From contig NZ_KE384313.1 of assembly GCF_000425145.1 (NCBI RefSeq), positions 62,001-126,000 of the forward strand: a DNA stretch of 64,000 nucleotides. The letters run 5' to 3'. Below the pieces are notes generated by a model that saw nothing but the letters and a program-made list of their open reading frames with translations, ran no database searches and was not told the origin of the DNA. Shown in pieces: positions 16,887 through 26,164 of the stretch. The position numbers were made by a program, and so were the translations under genes. The number at the start of each line of letters is the position of its first letter. Position 1 is the stretch's first letter. The DNA comes from Pedobacter glucosidilyticus DSM 23534. Its GTDB lineage: Bacteria > Bacteroidota > Bacteroidia > Sphingobacteriales > Sphingobacteriaceae.

Positions 16887-18227
16887 TTATTCTGCAAAAT
16901 CAAAAGACTCCATAAACTTAGTGGTAAAGTTACCTGCTCTAAAATTAGGATCTTTTAATAATTTTAAGTGGAAAGGAATCGTTGTTTTGATACCTTCAAT
17001 CACAAATTCGCTCAAAGCCCTTTCCATCGTATTTAAAGCTTCTTCACGTGTTTGTGCCACGCAAATAATCTTTGCAATCATAGAATCGTAATTTGGTGGA
17101 ATGGTATAGCCCGCATAAACGTGGGTATCTATTCTTACACCATGTCCGCCTGGCGAGTGGAAGTGCGTGATTTTACCTGGTGAAGGTCTGAAGTTATTAA
17201 ACGGATCTTCCGCATTGATACGGCATTCTATCGCATGCATGGTTGGCTCATAAGATTTTCCTGAGATAGGAATACCCGCAGCAACCTTTATTTGCTCTTT
17301 AATTAAGTCGAAATTAATAACTTCTTCTGTTACCGGATGCTCTACCTGGATACGTGTATTCATCTCCATAAAGTAGAAATTGCGGTGTTTATCAACCAAA
17401 AATTCTACTGTACCAGCACCTTCATATTTTACGGCTTGCGCCCCAGCGATAGCTGCTTTACCCATTTTCTCACGCAACTCTGGTGTCATGAAAGGAGATG
17501 GAGCTTCTTCAACTAATTTTTGATGACGTCTTTGTATAGAGCAATCTCTTTCAGAAAGGTGACAAACTTTTCCGTATTGGTCTCCAATAACTTGGATTTC
17601 AATATGACGAGGGTCTTCGATGAATTTTTCAAGGTATAAACCATCGTTACCAAAAGCAGCACCAGATTCCTGACGAGCAGAATCATAAGCTGGTTCAAAC
17701 TCTTCATCATTCCAAACAACACGCATACCACGGCCACCACCGCCGGCAGTAGCTTTTAAGATAACCGGATACCCAATTTCATTAGCGGTAGCAATACCTG
17801 ATTTTAAATCGGCAACCAAACCTTCTGAACCTGGTATGGTAGGTACACCAGCGTTTTTCATGGTTTCTTTTGCTGATGCTTTATCGCCCATGCTATTAAT
17901 TTGCTCGGCTGTTGCACCAATAAATTTAATCCCATACTCCGCACAAATAGCAGAAAACTTCGCGTTTTCTGATAAAAATCCGTAACCGGGATGTATAGCA
18001 TCTGCATTGGTAACTTCAGCAGCAGAAATAATATTTGGGATATTTAAATAAGAATCTTTACTTGGAGGCGGACCAATACAAACGGCTTCATCAGCAAACC
18101 TTACATGAAGGCTGTCTCTATCTGCTGTAGAATAAACAGCAACAGTTTTGATGCCCATTTCTTTACATGTACGTATGATACGTAATGCTATTTCTCCACG
18201 ATTGGCAATTAGTATTTTTTTAAACAT
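16887..18227 (-). CDS. accC: Acetyl-CoA carboxylase, biotin carboxylase subunit
   Basis: A 446-residue ATP-grasp enzyme that carboxylates biotin on AccB, the first half of malonyl-CoA synthesis. Visible are the N-terminal biotin-carboxylase domain ([20 protein letters not shown]), the glycine-rich ATP loop [12 protein letters not shown] at about 160, and the catalytic region [15 protein letters not shown] with its Glu and Arg. Length matches stand-alone AccC. It follows accB by 81 bp on the same strand, with an inverted repeat between. Confidence 0.97.
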   Translation of the reverse strand: MFKKILIANRGEIALRIIRTCKEMGIKTVAVYSTADRDSLHVRFADEAVCIGPPPSKDSYLNIPNIISAAEVTNADAIHPGYGFLSENAKFSAICAEYGIKFIGATAEQINSMGDKASAKETMKNAGVPTIPGSEGLVADLKSGIATANEIGYPVILKATAGGGGRGMRVVWNDEEFEPAYDSARQESGAAFGNDGLYLEKFIEDPRHIEIQVIGDQYGKVCHLSERDCSIQRRHQKLVEEAPSPFMTPELREKMGKAAIAGAQAVKYEGAGTVEFLVDKHRNFYFMEMNTRIQVEHPVTEEVINFDLIKEQIKVAAGIPISGKSYEPTMHAIECRINAEDPFNNFRPSPGKITHFHSPGGHGVRIDTHVYAGYTIPPNYDSMIAKIICVAQTREEALNTMERALSEFVIEGIKTTIPFHLKLLKDPNFRAGNFTTKFMESFDFAE

Positions 18228-18236
18228 TATTATTAT

Positions 18237-18308
18237 TCAATTTGTCGATAATCGATAGGTTAATTTCTTCCAAAGGCAAATTCTTTCTTGCCTATTTGGA
18301 CAAATTGA
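18237..18308. promoter_or_regulatory. Nested inverted repeat between accB and accC
   Basis: Outer arms TCAATTTGTC (18237-18246) and GACAAATTGA (18299-18308) pair perfectly, and a second hairpin lies inside (CCAAAGGCAAA with TTGCCTATTTGG). It fills nearly the whole accB-accC gap. It could be an attenuator, an mRNA processing site or a stability element; there is no clear T tract. Confidence 0.5.
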
Positions 18309-18788
18309 TTAAATAGGTTCTACTAAGAATAAAGGTTGATCATACTCTACAGGTTGTGCATTTTCAACCAAAACTTTAACGATACGACCAGAAACTTCAG
18401 ATTCTATTTCATTAAATAGCTTCATCGCTTCTATAATGCAAACTACCTGACCTGCTGAAATCTCATCTCCAACGTTTACAAAGGATGGTTTTTCTGGATT
18501 TGATGAACGGTAGAAAGTACCAATCATTGGAGATTTTACAGTGATGTATTTTGAAGCATCATCAATGGCTATTGGGGCTGGAGCCGCCGCTACTGCCGCT
18601 ACTGGAGCTGGAGCTGCCGCAGGAACCTGAGCTACCATTTGTTGTTGTGGTTGCGCAGCTACATAAGTAGGCTCTTGATTGGTTTTTATTGTAATTTTAA
18701 AGTCTTGCTCTTCTATTGATACTTCATTCACACCTGATTTTGATACGAACTTGATCAGATCTTGAATTTGTTTAATATCCATTCCCAT
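18309..18788 (-). CDS. accB: Acetyl-CoA carboxylase biotin carboxyl carrier protein
   Basis: A 159-residue carrier. The N-terminal part (about 1-45) is followed by an Ala/Pro-rich linker (about 50-78) and a biotinyl domain with the acceptor Lys in [12 protein letters not shown]. It carries carboxybiotin from AccC to the carboxyltransferase. The start could be at 18788 (MGMDIKQ) or 18782 (MDIKQ). It lies between fabH and accC in a fatty-acid synthesis gene run. Confidence 0.96.
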   Translation of the reverse strand: MGMDIKQIQDLIKFVSKSGVNEVSIEEQDFKITIKTNQEPTYVAAQPQQQMVAQVPAAAPAPVAAVAAAPAPIAIDDASKYITVKSPMIGTFYRSSNPEKPSFVNVGDEISAGQVVCIIEAMKLFNEIESEVSGRIVKVLVENAQPVEYDQPLFLVEPI

Positions 18789-18855
18789 TGATATAGGTTT
18801 TATTAGTGTTAAATTTATTTAAAAAAAAATCTAATATAGTAATCTCTTAGCTAAA

Positions 18856-19851
18856 TTAAGCATTATATGCCCATTTCAAATATACCGAACCCCAGGTGAA
18901 ACCGCCTCCAAAAGCTGCTAATATGATGTTATCGCCTTTTTTAAGTTTGCTTTCCCACTCCCACAAACATAAGGCTATGGTACCGTTTGTGGTGTTTCCG
19001 TACTTTTCTATATTAATCATAACTTTTTCCGGACCAACGCCCATACGGTTTGCTGTAGCATCTATAATTCTTTTGTTAGCTTGGTGTGGCACTAACCACG
19101 CAATATCATCAGAAGTTAAGTTATTTTTTTCCATAATTTCTGCTGCTACATTGGCCATATTGGTAACTGCAAATTTAAAAACAGTTTGTCCTTCTTGGTA
19201 AGCATAATGCTCTTTATTATCTATGGTTTCGTAGCTGGCAGGTTTTAAAGAACCTCCTGCTTTTAAGTTTAAGAAGTTTCTTCCAGCACCATCACTCTTT
19301 AGGATAGAATCTATAATTCCTAATCCCTCATCATTAGGTTCTAAAAGTGCGCATCCGCAGCCATCTCCAAAAATGATACAGGTTGTACGGTCTTCGTAAT
19401 TAATGATAGAAGACATTTTATCGCCACCTACTACTAAAACTTTTTGGTGTTTACCAGACTCAATAAACTGAGCCCCGGTTGATAAACCAAATATAAAGCC
19501 AGAGCAAGCAGCTTGTAAGTCATATCCCCAAGCATTAACAGCTCCAATTTTGTCTGCTAAAATGTTTGCTGTTGCCGGAAAAGGCATATCTGGTGTTGAG
19601 GTGCAGAATATTATTAAATCAATTTCCGCTGCTGATATTCCTCTCTTTTTTAGAAGGCCTTCTACAGCAGGTACTGCCATATCAGAAGTTGCAAGACCTT
19701 CTCCTTTTTGTATTCTTCTCTCTTTAATACCTGTACGGGTGGTAATCCATTCGTCGTTGGTATCAACCATGGTTTCCAGTTCCTGGTTTGTTAAAATATA
19801 ATCAGGTACGTAACCATTAACTGCTGTTATAGCAGCATGAATTTTACTCAT
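18856..19851 (-). CDS. fabH: 3-oxoacyl-ACP synthase III
   Basis: A 331-residue thiolase-fold enzyme that starts fatty-acid synthesis by condensing acetyl-CoA (or a branched acyl-CoA) with malonyl-ACP. The catalytic Cys is at about 116 in LQAACSGFIFG, His in VPHQANKRI and Asn in IEKYGNTTNG, completing the triad. It follows plsX by 18 bp and precedes accB, the usual lipid synthesis order. Confidence 0.96.
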   Translation of the reverse strand: MSKIHAAITAVNGYVPDYILTNQELETMVDTNDEWITTRTGIKERRIQKGEGLATSDMAVPAVEGLLKKRGISAAEIDLIIFCTSTPDMPFPATANILADKIGAVNAWGYDLQAACSGFIFGLSTGAQFIESGKHQKVLVVGGDKMSSIINYEDRTTCIIFGDGCGCALLEPNDEGLGIIDSILKSDGAGRNFLNLKAGGSLKPASYETIDNKEHYAYQEGQTVFKFAVTNMANVAAEIMEKNNLTSDDIAWLVPHQANKRIIDATANRMGVGPEKVMINIEKYGNTTNGTIALCLWEWESKLKKGDNIILAAFGGGFTWGSVYLKWAYNA

Positions 19852-19869
19852 ATTTTGGTGTTATTAGAT

Positions 19870-20808
19870 TTAGTTGAAAGCAATTTTAAATTTATCAATG
19901 ATTTTAGTTTCTATCATATCTCTTGACAATAAAACCATATTTTTAATTGCTTCCGGGCTGGATATACCATGCCCGATAATTACCGGAGCATTAACGCCTA
20001 AAATAGGGCTACCTCCGTATTGTTCGTAGTTAAACCTGTCAAAAAACTCATCCTTCATCCCCTTTTTTAAGGTTAAAACGTAAAAAGATTCTGCAAGTTT
20101 TAAAACTACATTACCTGTAAAACCATCGCAAACAATAACATCGGCTTTGTCATTAAAGAGGTCTCTGCCTTCTATGTTTCCAACGAAATTAAGCAATTCG
20201 GTTTCTTTCATCAAAGTATAACTGGCTTGCGTTAACAGGTTTCCTTTTTCCTCTTCTTCTCCAATATTCATCAACCCAACTTTAGCATTCGCTATATCGT
20301 AAATATGCTCTGCATAAATACTACCTAGTATACCAAATTGTAATAAAATATCAGGTTTACAATCTGCATTAGCACCAACATCTAACAAAATACCGCAACC
20401 GCCTTTAACTTTAGGAACAATAGAGGCAATTGCAGGTCTGATAACTCCAGGAACAGTTTTAACACTAAACATAGCGCCAACTAACATGGCTCCGGTATTA
20501 CCAGCAGAGGCAAAAGAATCTATCTCTCCATCTTTTAAAAGAGAGAAGCCTAAAGAAATGCTAGAGTTTGGTTTTTGTACAATGGCTTTGGTAGGATGTT
20601 CTCCCATACCAATAACCTCTGTTGTATGGATAATTTGAAAAAGGTCTGGATTGAAGTTATGATCCTTTAAAATAGGATCTATATGTGTTCTATCTCCGAT
20701 AAGAACTAATTTTTGGCCATCTTTGAGTTGTTTATACGCCTCAATAGCACCCAATACTGTTGCTTTGGGCGCATAATCGCCACCCATTATATCTAAGCCA
20801 ATTTTCAT
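19870..20808 (-). CDS. plsX: Phosphate acyltransferase PlsX
   Basis: A 312-residue enzyme making acyl-phosphate from acyl-ACP for phospholipid synthesis. The N-terminal IGLDIMGGDYAPKA and GASAGNTGA-like SFASAGNTGAMLVGA stretches identify the family. It lies between rpmF and fabH, a gene order kept across many bacteria. A hairpin just upstream may adjust how much transcription reads through from rpmF. Confidence 0.96.
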   Translation of the reverse strand: MKIGLDIMGGDYAPKATVLGAIEAYKQLKDGQKLVLIGDRTHIDPILKDHNFNPDLFQIIHTTEVIGMGEHPTKAIVQKPNSSISLGFSLLKDGEIDSFASAGNTGAMLVGAMFSVKTVPGVIRPAIASIVPKVKGGCGILLDVGANADCKPDILLQFGILGSIYAEHIYDIANAKVGLMNIGEEEEKGNLLTQASYTLMKETELLNFVGNIEGRDLFNDKADVIVCDGFTGNVVLKLAESFYVLTLKKGMKDEFFDRFNYEQYGGSPILGVNAPVIIGHGISSPEAIKNMVLLSRDMIETKIIDKFKIAFN

Positions 20809-20836
20809 AAGAATAATCTGCTTTTAAATGGAAACA

Positions 20837-20894
20837 AAAAACTTTTATACAATTTTAAGGTTAAAAAGCCATTTTTCATTGTATAAAAGTTTTT
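20837..20894 (-). terminator. Hairpin with T-run between rpmF and plsX (terminator or attenuator)
   Basis: Arms AAAAACTTTTATACAAT (20837-20853) and ATTGTATAAAAGTTTTT (20878-20894) form a 17-bp stem with a 24-nt loop. On the minus strand it follows rpmF and ends in TTTTTTGTTT before the plsX start. As rpmF and plsX usually share an mRNA, partial termination would lower the lipid genes relative to ribosomal protein L32. Confidence 0.65.
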
Positions 20895-20909
20895 CATACT
20901 TGAAAATAC

Positions 20910-21101
20910 TTAAGCTATTGTAGTATTCTCGATAAGAAGTTTACCCTTGTAATAAAGATTACCGTCTACATTGTAGGCTCTGTGTGGCAAATGAACTGCA
21001 CCAGTTTCTTTACAAGTCCATAATGATGGAGCTTCTGCTTTATAGTGCGTTCTTCTTTTATCTCTTCTAGATTTTGATATTTTACGCTTTGGATGTGCCA
21101 T
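20910..21101 (-). CDS. rpmF: 50S ribosomal protein L32
   Basis: A 63-residue basic protein beginning [20 protein letters not shown], the L32 signature. The Cys in [18 protein letters not shown] is kept but the full four-Cys zinc ribbon is not, as is common in zinc-free L32. It lies 16 bp after the YceD-like gene, the conserved yceD-rpmF-plsX arrangement. Confidence 0.96.
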   Translation of the reverse strand: MAHPKRKISKSRRDKRRTHYKAEAPSLWTCKETGAVHLPHRAYNVDGNLYYKGKLLIENTTIA

Positions 21102-21117
21102 TTTTTCCTATTTTTAA

Positions 21118-21648
21118 TTATTTTTTGATATTCTTTAAAGCTGCCCAACGGGGATCTATATCACCATTATCTTCACTGTCTTCTATTGATAACTCTTGTA
21201 ACTTCGCAATCATATCTTTGTCACAAGCATCTGTATTTCCCGGATTATCACACATATTAATGTATGGTGCTGCCAGGGTAATCATCTCATAAATGAAAAT
21301 TGAAGTATCTACCTCAACATCATTTTTTGTTAAAACAATAACTTCGTCTGTTTCGTCTAAATCATCTTCTTGAGAGAATTTAGCTATCAGCCTATCGCGT
21401 GTATCTAAGGCTTGAGGATACTCTGCCAAGCAACGGTCACAATCTAGGTAAATTACCCCCGTTATGTGAAAATCTAATACTAACATGGTTTCTTGTCTAT
21501 CTAAAACAAGATCTACTTTTAGTAAGCCGTTTTTAACTAGCGAATATTCAAACTCATTGAAAAAGCTACCATCAACATCAAAATTGAACTGATGTAGACC
21601 CAGCTTTAACCCCGTAAACGGAACCGAATATTGTTTAAGTAATTTCAA
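21118..21648 (-). CDS. YceD family protein (DUF177)
   Basis: A 176-residue protein of the YceD/DUF177 family, encoded directly before rpmF as in most bacteria. The core has ITGVIYLDCDRCLAEYP with two Cys, and a second pair of Cys in INMCDNPGNTDACDKD, probably a metal site. The family affects 23S rRNA accumulation in plants and E. coli; the exact biochemical role is not settled. Confidence 0.9.
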   Translation of the reverse strand: MKLLKQYSVPFTGLKLGLHQFNFDVDGSFFNEFEYSLVKNGLLKVDLVLDRQETMLVLDFHITGVIYLDCDRCLAEYPQALDTRDRLIAKFSQEDDLDETDEVIVLTKNDVEVDTSIFIYEMITLAAPYINMCDNPGNTDACDKDMIAKLQELSIEDSEDNGDIDPRWAALKNIKK

Positions 21649-21767
21649 AGTCCGACAATTAAGCCTGCAAATTTAGGAAAAATAATTAAGCTGTAAAGGT
21701 TTTTTTCAAAATGTATGATTCTGCCCTAAAGCTTTTTACAACGTCTTTGTATAAAATGCGGTTATTT

Positions 21768-22823
21768 TTAGTCTCTATCTCGGCTCATTTTAGAAAAAGC
21801 TAGCGTGTTCGCGGCCAATTCTGCCTGCTCTCTTCTGCTTTTTACAATATGAATAGCTGCAAATAAAGCTTCTCTGAAAGATGCTGGTACAGCTAAATTT
21901 TTACCGACAATATCATATCCGGTACCGTGGTCTGGCGATGTTCTTACAACGGGTAAACCGGCAGTAAAGTTAACGCCGCTATTAAAACTCATGGATTTGA
22001 AAGGAATCAGACCTTGATCGTGATACATGGCTAAAACGGCATCAAATTTTGCATAGGCTTGGTTGCCAAAAAAACCATCGGCCGGGAAAGGGCCAAAAGC
22101 AAATACACCTGCTTCTGCGGCAGCTTCAATAGCAGGGATAATAATTTCTTGTTCTTCTTTACCTAATAAACCGTTATCTCCGGCATGCGGGTTTAATCCC
22201 AACACGGCAATTTTTGGTTTCTCTACCCAAAAATCATTTTTTAGAGATTGGTTCATCAGCTTTAGCTTAGAAACAATATTTTCTACCGTAATGTTGCTGG
22301 CAATATCTTTAACAGGGATGTGCCCAGTAACTACACCTACTTTAAAATTTTCGCTTATCATGAACATCAAAGCATCTTGACCACCAGCTTTTTCTTGGAT
22401 AAATTCTGTGTGACCGGGAAATTTAAATGCCTCACTTTGGATATTATATTTATTGATTGGAGCAGTTACCAATGCGTCAATTTTGCCAGCAACCAAATCA
22501 TCTGTAGCCCTTTGTAAAGATAATAAAGCATATTTTCCGCCAGTTTCATTAGCTACACCCAATTCGATTTTCACATCTTCTTCCCAACAATTAATCATGT
22601 TAGGTTTGCCATGATGTGCCTGACTAGCATCATTAACTACCTGAAAAATAAATTCATGAATATCAGCTGCTTTTCTATGAAAAGAAGCAACTTTAGTATG
22701 CCCGTAAACAATAGGAGTACAATATTTATAAACCTCGGCTTCCATTAAGGTTTTAATGATAACCTCTAAACCTATACCATTAACATCGCCTATAGAAATA
22801 CCAACTTTTAATTGCTCGCTCAT
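21768..22823 (-). CDS. pdxA: 4-hydroxythreonine-4-phosphate dehydrogenase
   Basis: A 351-residue enzyme oxidising 4-phospho-hydroxythreonine in pyridoxal phosphate synthesis. Metal-binding histidines are visible in FPGHTEFIQEKA, AMYHDQGLIPFK and RTSPDHGTGYDI, with the substrate-binding ALVTAPINK. It heads the minus-strand run 120 bp before the YceD gene and is divergent from rsmA. Confidence 0.95.
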   Translation of the reverse strand: MSEQLKVGISIGDVNGIGLEVIIKTLMEAEVYKYCTPIVYGHTKVASFHRKAADIHEFIFQVVNDASQAHHGKPNMINCWEEDVKIELGVANETGGKYALLSLQRATDDLVAGKIDALVTAPINKYNIQSEAFKFPGHTEFIQEKAGGQDALMFMISENFKVGVVTGHIPVKDIASNITVENIVSKLKLMNQSLKNDFWVEKPKIAVLGLNPHAGDNGLLGKEEQEIIIPAIEAAAEAGVFAFGPFPADGFFGNQAYAKFDAVLAMYHDQGLIPFKSMSFNSGVNFTAGLPVVRTSPDHGTGYDIVGKNLAVPASFREALFAAIHIVKSRREQAELAANTLAFSKMSRDRD

Positions 22824-22922
22824 AAAAAATGAATCTAAATTTTGTGCAAAATAAATATTTTGAGTTTAATCTTCGGGTATTCACGTTAATCTTTACGTAA
22901 TTTGTAACGTTTTTTAATCATT

Positions 22923-23708
22923 ATGAGTCAGGTAAAAGCCAAGAAACATTTAGGACAGCATTTTCTAACCGATAAAAATATCGCTGAAAAGATTGTCAAT
23001 TCCCTTATCCATACCCACAAATACAAGAAAGTTTTAGAGGTAGGTCCCGGAATGGGCGTTTTATCTGATTTTTTATTAAAAAAAGAAGCATTTGAGACTT
23101 ATTTAATAGATATCGATACCGATTCTTTTGAATATCTGCATAGGCAATACCCTAGTTTGGGAGATAAATTGATTAATGCAGATTTTCTCGCACTTCATTT
23201 CAAGGATATATTTTTAGAGCCTTTTGCCATCATTGGTAATTTTCCTTACAATATCAGTTCGCAGATCTTATTTAAGATTTTAGAAAATAGACAACAAGTA
23301 CCAGAAGTGGTGGGGATGTTTCAAAAAGAAGTTGCAGAACGTTGTGTGGCCAAACCAGGCAGCAAAGAATATGGTATTTTGAGTGTGTTTTTGCAAGCTT
23401 ATTATAAGTGCGAATATCTTTTTACGGTAAAAGCCGGTGTTTTTAATCCACCGCCTAAAGTGCTCTCGGCAGTTATTAGGTTAAGTAGAAACGAAGTTGC
23501 AGATTTAGATTGTGATGAAAAACTGTTTTGGCAAGTGGTAAAAGCCGGTTTTAACCAAAGAAGAAAAACATTAAGTAATGCACTATCAGGTATTATATCA
23601 AAAGATAAACAAGACAATACAGAAGTTTGGACATTAAGGGCTGAGCGTTTAAGTGTCGCTGATTTTGTAGGATTGACGAATTTGATTAGTAAAAGCTTAC
23701 AGAGTTAA
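22923..23708 (+). CDS. rsmA: 16S rRNA (adenine1518-N6/adenine1519-N6)-dimethyltransferase
   Basis: A 261-residue SAM-dependent enzyme (KsgA) that dimethylates two adenines in helix 45 of 16S rRNA. The N-terminal KKHLGQHFLTDKNIAEKI, the SAM motif VLEVGPGMGVLS and the catalytic NFPYNISSQI (NLPY type) are clear, as is the C-terminal GFNQRRKTLSNAL. It is divergent from pdxA and alone in its unit. Confidence 0.96.
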   Translation: MSQVKAKKHLGQHFLTDKNIAEKIVNSLIHTHKYKKVLEVGPGMGVLSDFLLKKEAFETYLIDIDTDSFEYLHRQYPSLGDKLINADFLALHFKDIFLEPFAIIGNFPYNISSQILFKILENRQQVPEVVGMFQKEVAERCVAKPGSKEYGILSVFLQAYYKCEYLFTVKAGVFNPPPKVLSAVIRLSRNEVADLDCDEKLFWQVVKAGFNQRRKTLSNALSGIISKDKQDNTEVWTLRAERLSVADFVGLTNLISKSLQS

Positions 23709-23795
23709 AAGCTATATTTAAGCGTCTGGATAAAATGGATTTTATGTTAAATTAAGCCTCTTTTATAGCGTTATTATAGTTAATCATCATAAAAT

Positions 23796-24257
23796 ATGGA
23801 ACAAGATATAAGATGGGAGCAAAGGTTTGCTAATTATGTTAAAGCACTGCATAAACTCACTCAATCCATAGACTATATTAAAAACAATTTTACCAATAGG
23901 AAACGATTGGTTCATGATAAAGATTTTGTTTTAGATGAAATGTTAAGAGAAGGTTTGATTCAAAGGTTTGAATATACGCATGAATTAGCTTGGAATGTGA
24001 TGAAAGATTATGCCATTTACCAAGGAAACTCTAGTATTGGAGGTAGTAGAGATGCTTCTAGAGAAGCTTTTCAGCTCCAATTAATTGCTGATGCTCATGT
24101 GTGGATGGATATGATAAGCAGTAGAAACAAGACATTACACACCTATAATGAAGAAACGGCAGAAGAAATTTTCTCTAAAATATTAGAGGAATACTACCCA
24201 GCTTTTATAGCTTTTAAAGACAAAATGGAAGAAAAAAGAAGCCAATTACATGGATAA
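23796..24257 (+). CDS. HEPN-domain protein of a HEPN/MNT toxin-antitoxin pair (HI0074-like)
   Basis: A 153-residue all-helical protein of the nucleotidyltransferase substrate-binding (HI0074) family. The HEPN RNase motif R-x4-H is present as SRNKTLHTY at about residue 108. In paired systems the HEPN protein is an RNase toxin and the adjacent MNT protein silences it by adding nucleotides to a Tyr near the motif (here LHTY). The gene overlaps the MNT gene by 8 bp, typical of a toxin-antitoxin operon. Function is inferred from the family. Confidence 0.88.
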   Translation: MEQDIRWEQRFANYVKALHKLTQSIDYIKNNFTNRKRLVHDKDFVLDEMLREGLIQRFEYTHELAWNVMKDYAIYQGNSSIGGSRDASREAFQLQLIADAHVWMDMISSRNKTLHTYNEETAEEIFSKILEEYYPAFIAFKDKMEEKRSQLHG

Positions 24258-24573
24258 TTTGAAGCTTGATATGGGCTTAGAACCAAATGATATCCTAAAA
24301 ATTAAAACTGTTTTCATGGAGTATCCGCAACTTGATAGCGTTTTAATTTACGGCTCAAGAGCAAAAGGTAACTATCGCCCAGCCTCTGATATAGATTTGA
24401 CGCTTATTGGTAAAGATTTAACATCATCCTTGTTAAGTGAAATCGAGTTTAAACTTGATGATTTATTACTTCCTTATAAATTTGATATTTCTATTTATGA
24501 TAAAATTACAGATATCCAATTTCTTGATCATATCCATAGAATAGGAAAAGAATTTTACAAAAAACAAAATTAG
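24250..24573 (+). CDS. MNT-type minimal nucleotidyltransferase (antitoxin)
   Basis: A 107-residue nucleotidyltransferase with the family motif GSRAKGNYRPASDIDLTLIG, carrying GSxxxG and the first two catalytic Asp residues, and a third Asp in KFDISIYDKI. Such proteins use ATP to modify and silence the partner HEPN toxin. Start ATG 24250 overlaps the HEPN gene end by 8 bp. Confidence 0.9.
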   Translation: MDNLKLDMGLEPNDILKIKTVFMEYPQLDSVLIYGSRAKGNYRPASDIDLTLIGKDLTSSLLSEIEFKLDDLLLPYKFDISIYDKITDIQFLDHIHRIGKEFYKKQN

Positions 24574-24615
24574 CATTGATTCTTATCTCTTTAGAGGAAG
24601 ATTTAGCATAATAAG

Positions 24616-25542
24616 ATGAAAAAAATATTAATTGTAGACGATTTGCATCCTGCTTTTAAAATAGCAGCGCAAGATTTAGGTTATGAAGTGGATGATTTAC
24701 CACTGATTAAAAAAAGCGAAGTACTAGAAATTCTTCACCAATACGAAGGTTTAGCTATACGTACCAAATTTAGGGTTGATAAAGACGTGATAGATGCAGC
24801 ACCAAACCTAAAATTTGTTGCCAGAGCCGGAGCCGGAATGGATAATATAGAAGAAGCTTACGCCGATGAAAAAAATATTCAATTGATCAATGCTCCGGAA
24901 GGAAATGCTGATGCTGTTGGTGAGCATGCGGTAGGGATGCTTTTATCATTAATGAATAATTTACGCAAAGCGGATATTGAAATTAGAAATGGTAAATGGG
25001 ACCGCGAAGGTAACCGCGGTTACGAGTTAAAAGGTAAAACGGTTGGTATTATTGGCTATGGCCACATGGGGCAAAGTTTTGCTCGTAAGCTTAAAGGTTT
25101 TGATGTAAAAGTATTGGCTTATGATAAATATAAAACCCGTTTTACGGATGAATTTGCTACCGAGGCTAGCATGGAAGAGATTGTGAAATATGCAGATGTT
25201 TTAAGCTTACATATCCCATTAACCAAAGAAACCCGCCAGATGGTTGATGATGAATATCTGAGACATTTCCGCAGACCTATTTTCTTTATCAACCTAGCTA
25301 GAGGAGAAATTGTAAACACTCAGGCAGTTTTAAATGCCATTAAGGAAGGTAAAATTTTAGGTGCCGGATTAGATGTTTTAGAAACAGAGAAATTTCCCGC
25401 ACTAGGAGAACAAGATTGGTACACTTCTTTAACCGAAAGTCCTAAGGTTTTATTAAGTCCGCATGTTGGTGGTTGGACATTTGATTCTTACCGAAAAATA
25501 TCAGAAGTGTTAGCCAATAAATTAAAAAATTTGGAATTGTAA
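24616..25542 (+). CDS. D-2-hydroxyacid dehydrogenase (phosphoglycerate dehydrogenase-like)
   Basis: A 308-residue NAD-dependent enzyme. Features are FVARAGAGMDNIEEAYA, the Rossmann motif GIIGYGHMGQSFARKLKGF, the substrate Arg in NLARGEIVNT, the Glu in LDVLETEKF and the His in LLSPHVGGWT. It resembles short SerA proteins without an ACT domain, so 3-phosphoglycerate is the leading substrate, though another 2-hydroxyacid is possible. It is followed by a clear terminator. Confidence 0.88.
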   Translation: MKKILIVDDLHPAFKIAAQDLGYEVDDLPLIKKSEVLEILHQYEGLAIRTKFRVDKDVIDAAPNLKFVARAGAGMDNIEEAYADEKNIQLINAPEGNADAVGEHAVGMLLSLMNNLRKADIEIRNGKWDREGNRGYELKGKTVGIIGYGHMGQSFARKLKGFDVKVLAYDKYKTRFTDEFATEASMEEIVKYADVLSLHIPLTKETRQMVDDEYLRHFRRPIFFINLARGEIVNTQAVLNAIKEGKILGAGLDVLETEKFPALGEQDWYTSLTESPKVLLSPHVGGWTFDSYRKISEVLANKLKNLEL

Positions 25543-25574
25543 ACTCAAAAATATTATCTTCGTAATTATTGATG

Positions 25575-25620
25575 CAAGACTATGTCGGTTAAGACCAGAT
25601 ATAGTCTTGTTTGTTTTTTA
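25575..25620 (+). terminator. Intrinsic terminator after the hydroxyacid dehydrogenase gene
   Basis: A 9-bp stem CAAGACTAT (25575-25583) with ATAGTCTTG (25601-25609), an inner GTC/GAC pair, then TTTGTTTTTT. It separates this gene from greA. Confidence 0.8.
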
Positions 25621-25674
25621 AGAGCTTGGTAACAGTCCGGGCTTTTTTTTCAATAACCAAAATTAAAAGAGATT

Positions 25675-26148
25675 ATGACAGAGGTTGCATATTTTACCAA
25701 AGAAGGTTTAGAGAATTTAAAACAAGAGCTACAGTACTTAAAAACAGAAGGAAGAGCAAAAATTGCTGCTGCTATTGCCGAAGCAAGAGACAAAGGAGAT
25801 TTATCTGAGAATGCAGAATATGATGCAGCAAAAGAAGCGCAAGGGCATCATGAAACTAAGATTGCTAAGTTGGAGAACACTTTGGCAAACGCTAGGTTAA
25901 TTGATGAATCTAAAATAGATACCTCAAAAGTTTTGGCTTTATCTATTGTTAAAATCAAGAACTTGAAAAATAATGCTACCATGACGTATCAATTGGTTGC
26001 AGAAAATGAAGCTGATTTAAAGTCTGGTAAGATTTCTGTCAAATCGCCTATAGCACAAGGTTTATTAGGTAAATCTGTTGGCGATAAAACGGAGATTACG
26101 GTGCCAGCTGGTAAAATCGAGTTTGAGATTATGGAAATTAGTAGGTAA
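25675..26148 (+). CDS. greA: Transcription elongation factor GreA
   Basis: A 157-residue protein with the N-terminal coiled coil (about 8-75, with GDLSENAEYDAAKEAQG carrying the acidic tip) and the C-terminal FKBP-like domain (KSPIAQGLLGKSVGDKTEI). It enters the RNA polymerase secondary channel and rescues backtracked complexes. It is followed 16 bp later by the HIT gene, a common pairing in Bacteroidota. Confidence 0.96.
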   Translation: MTEVAYFTKEGLENLKQELQYLKTEGRAKIAAAIAEARDKGDLSENAEYDAAKEAQGHHETKIAKLENTLANARLIDESKIDTSKVLALSIVKIKNLKNNATMTYQLVAENEADLKSGKISVKSPIAQGLLGKSVGDKTEITVPAGKIEFEIMEISR

Positions 26149-26164
26149 TATCAAAACATAAAAC

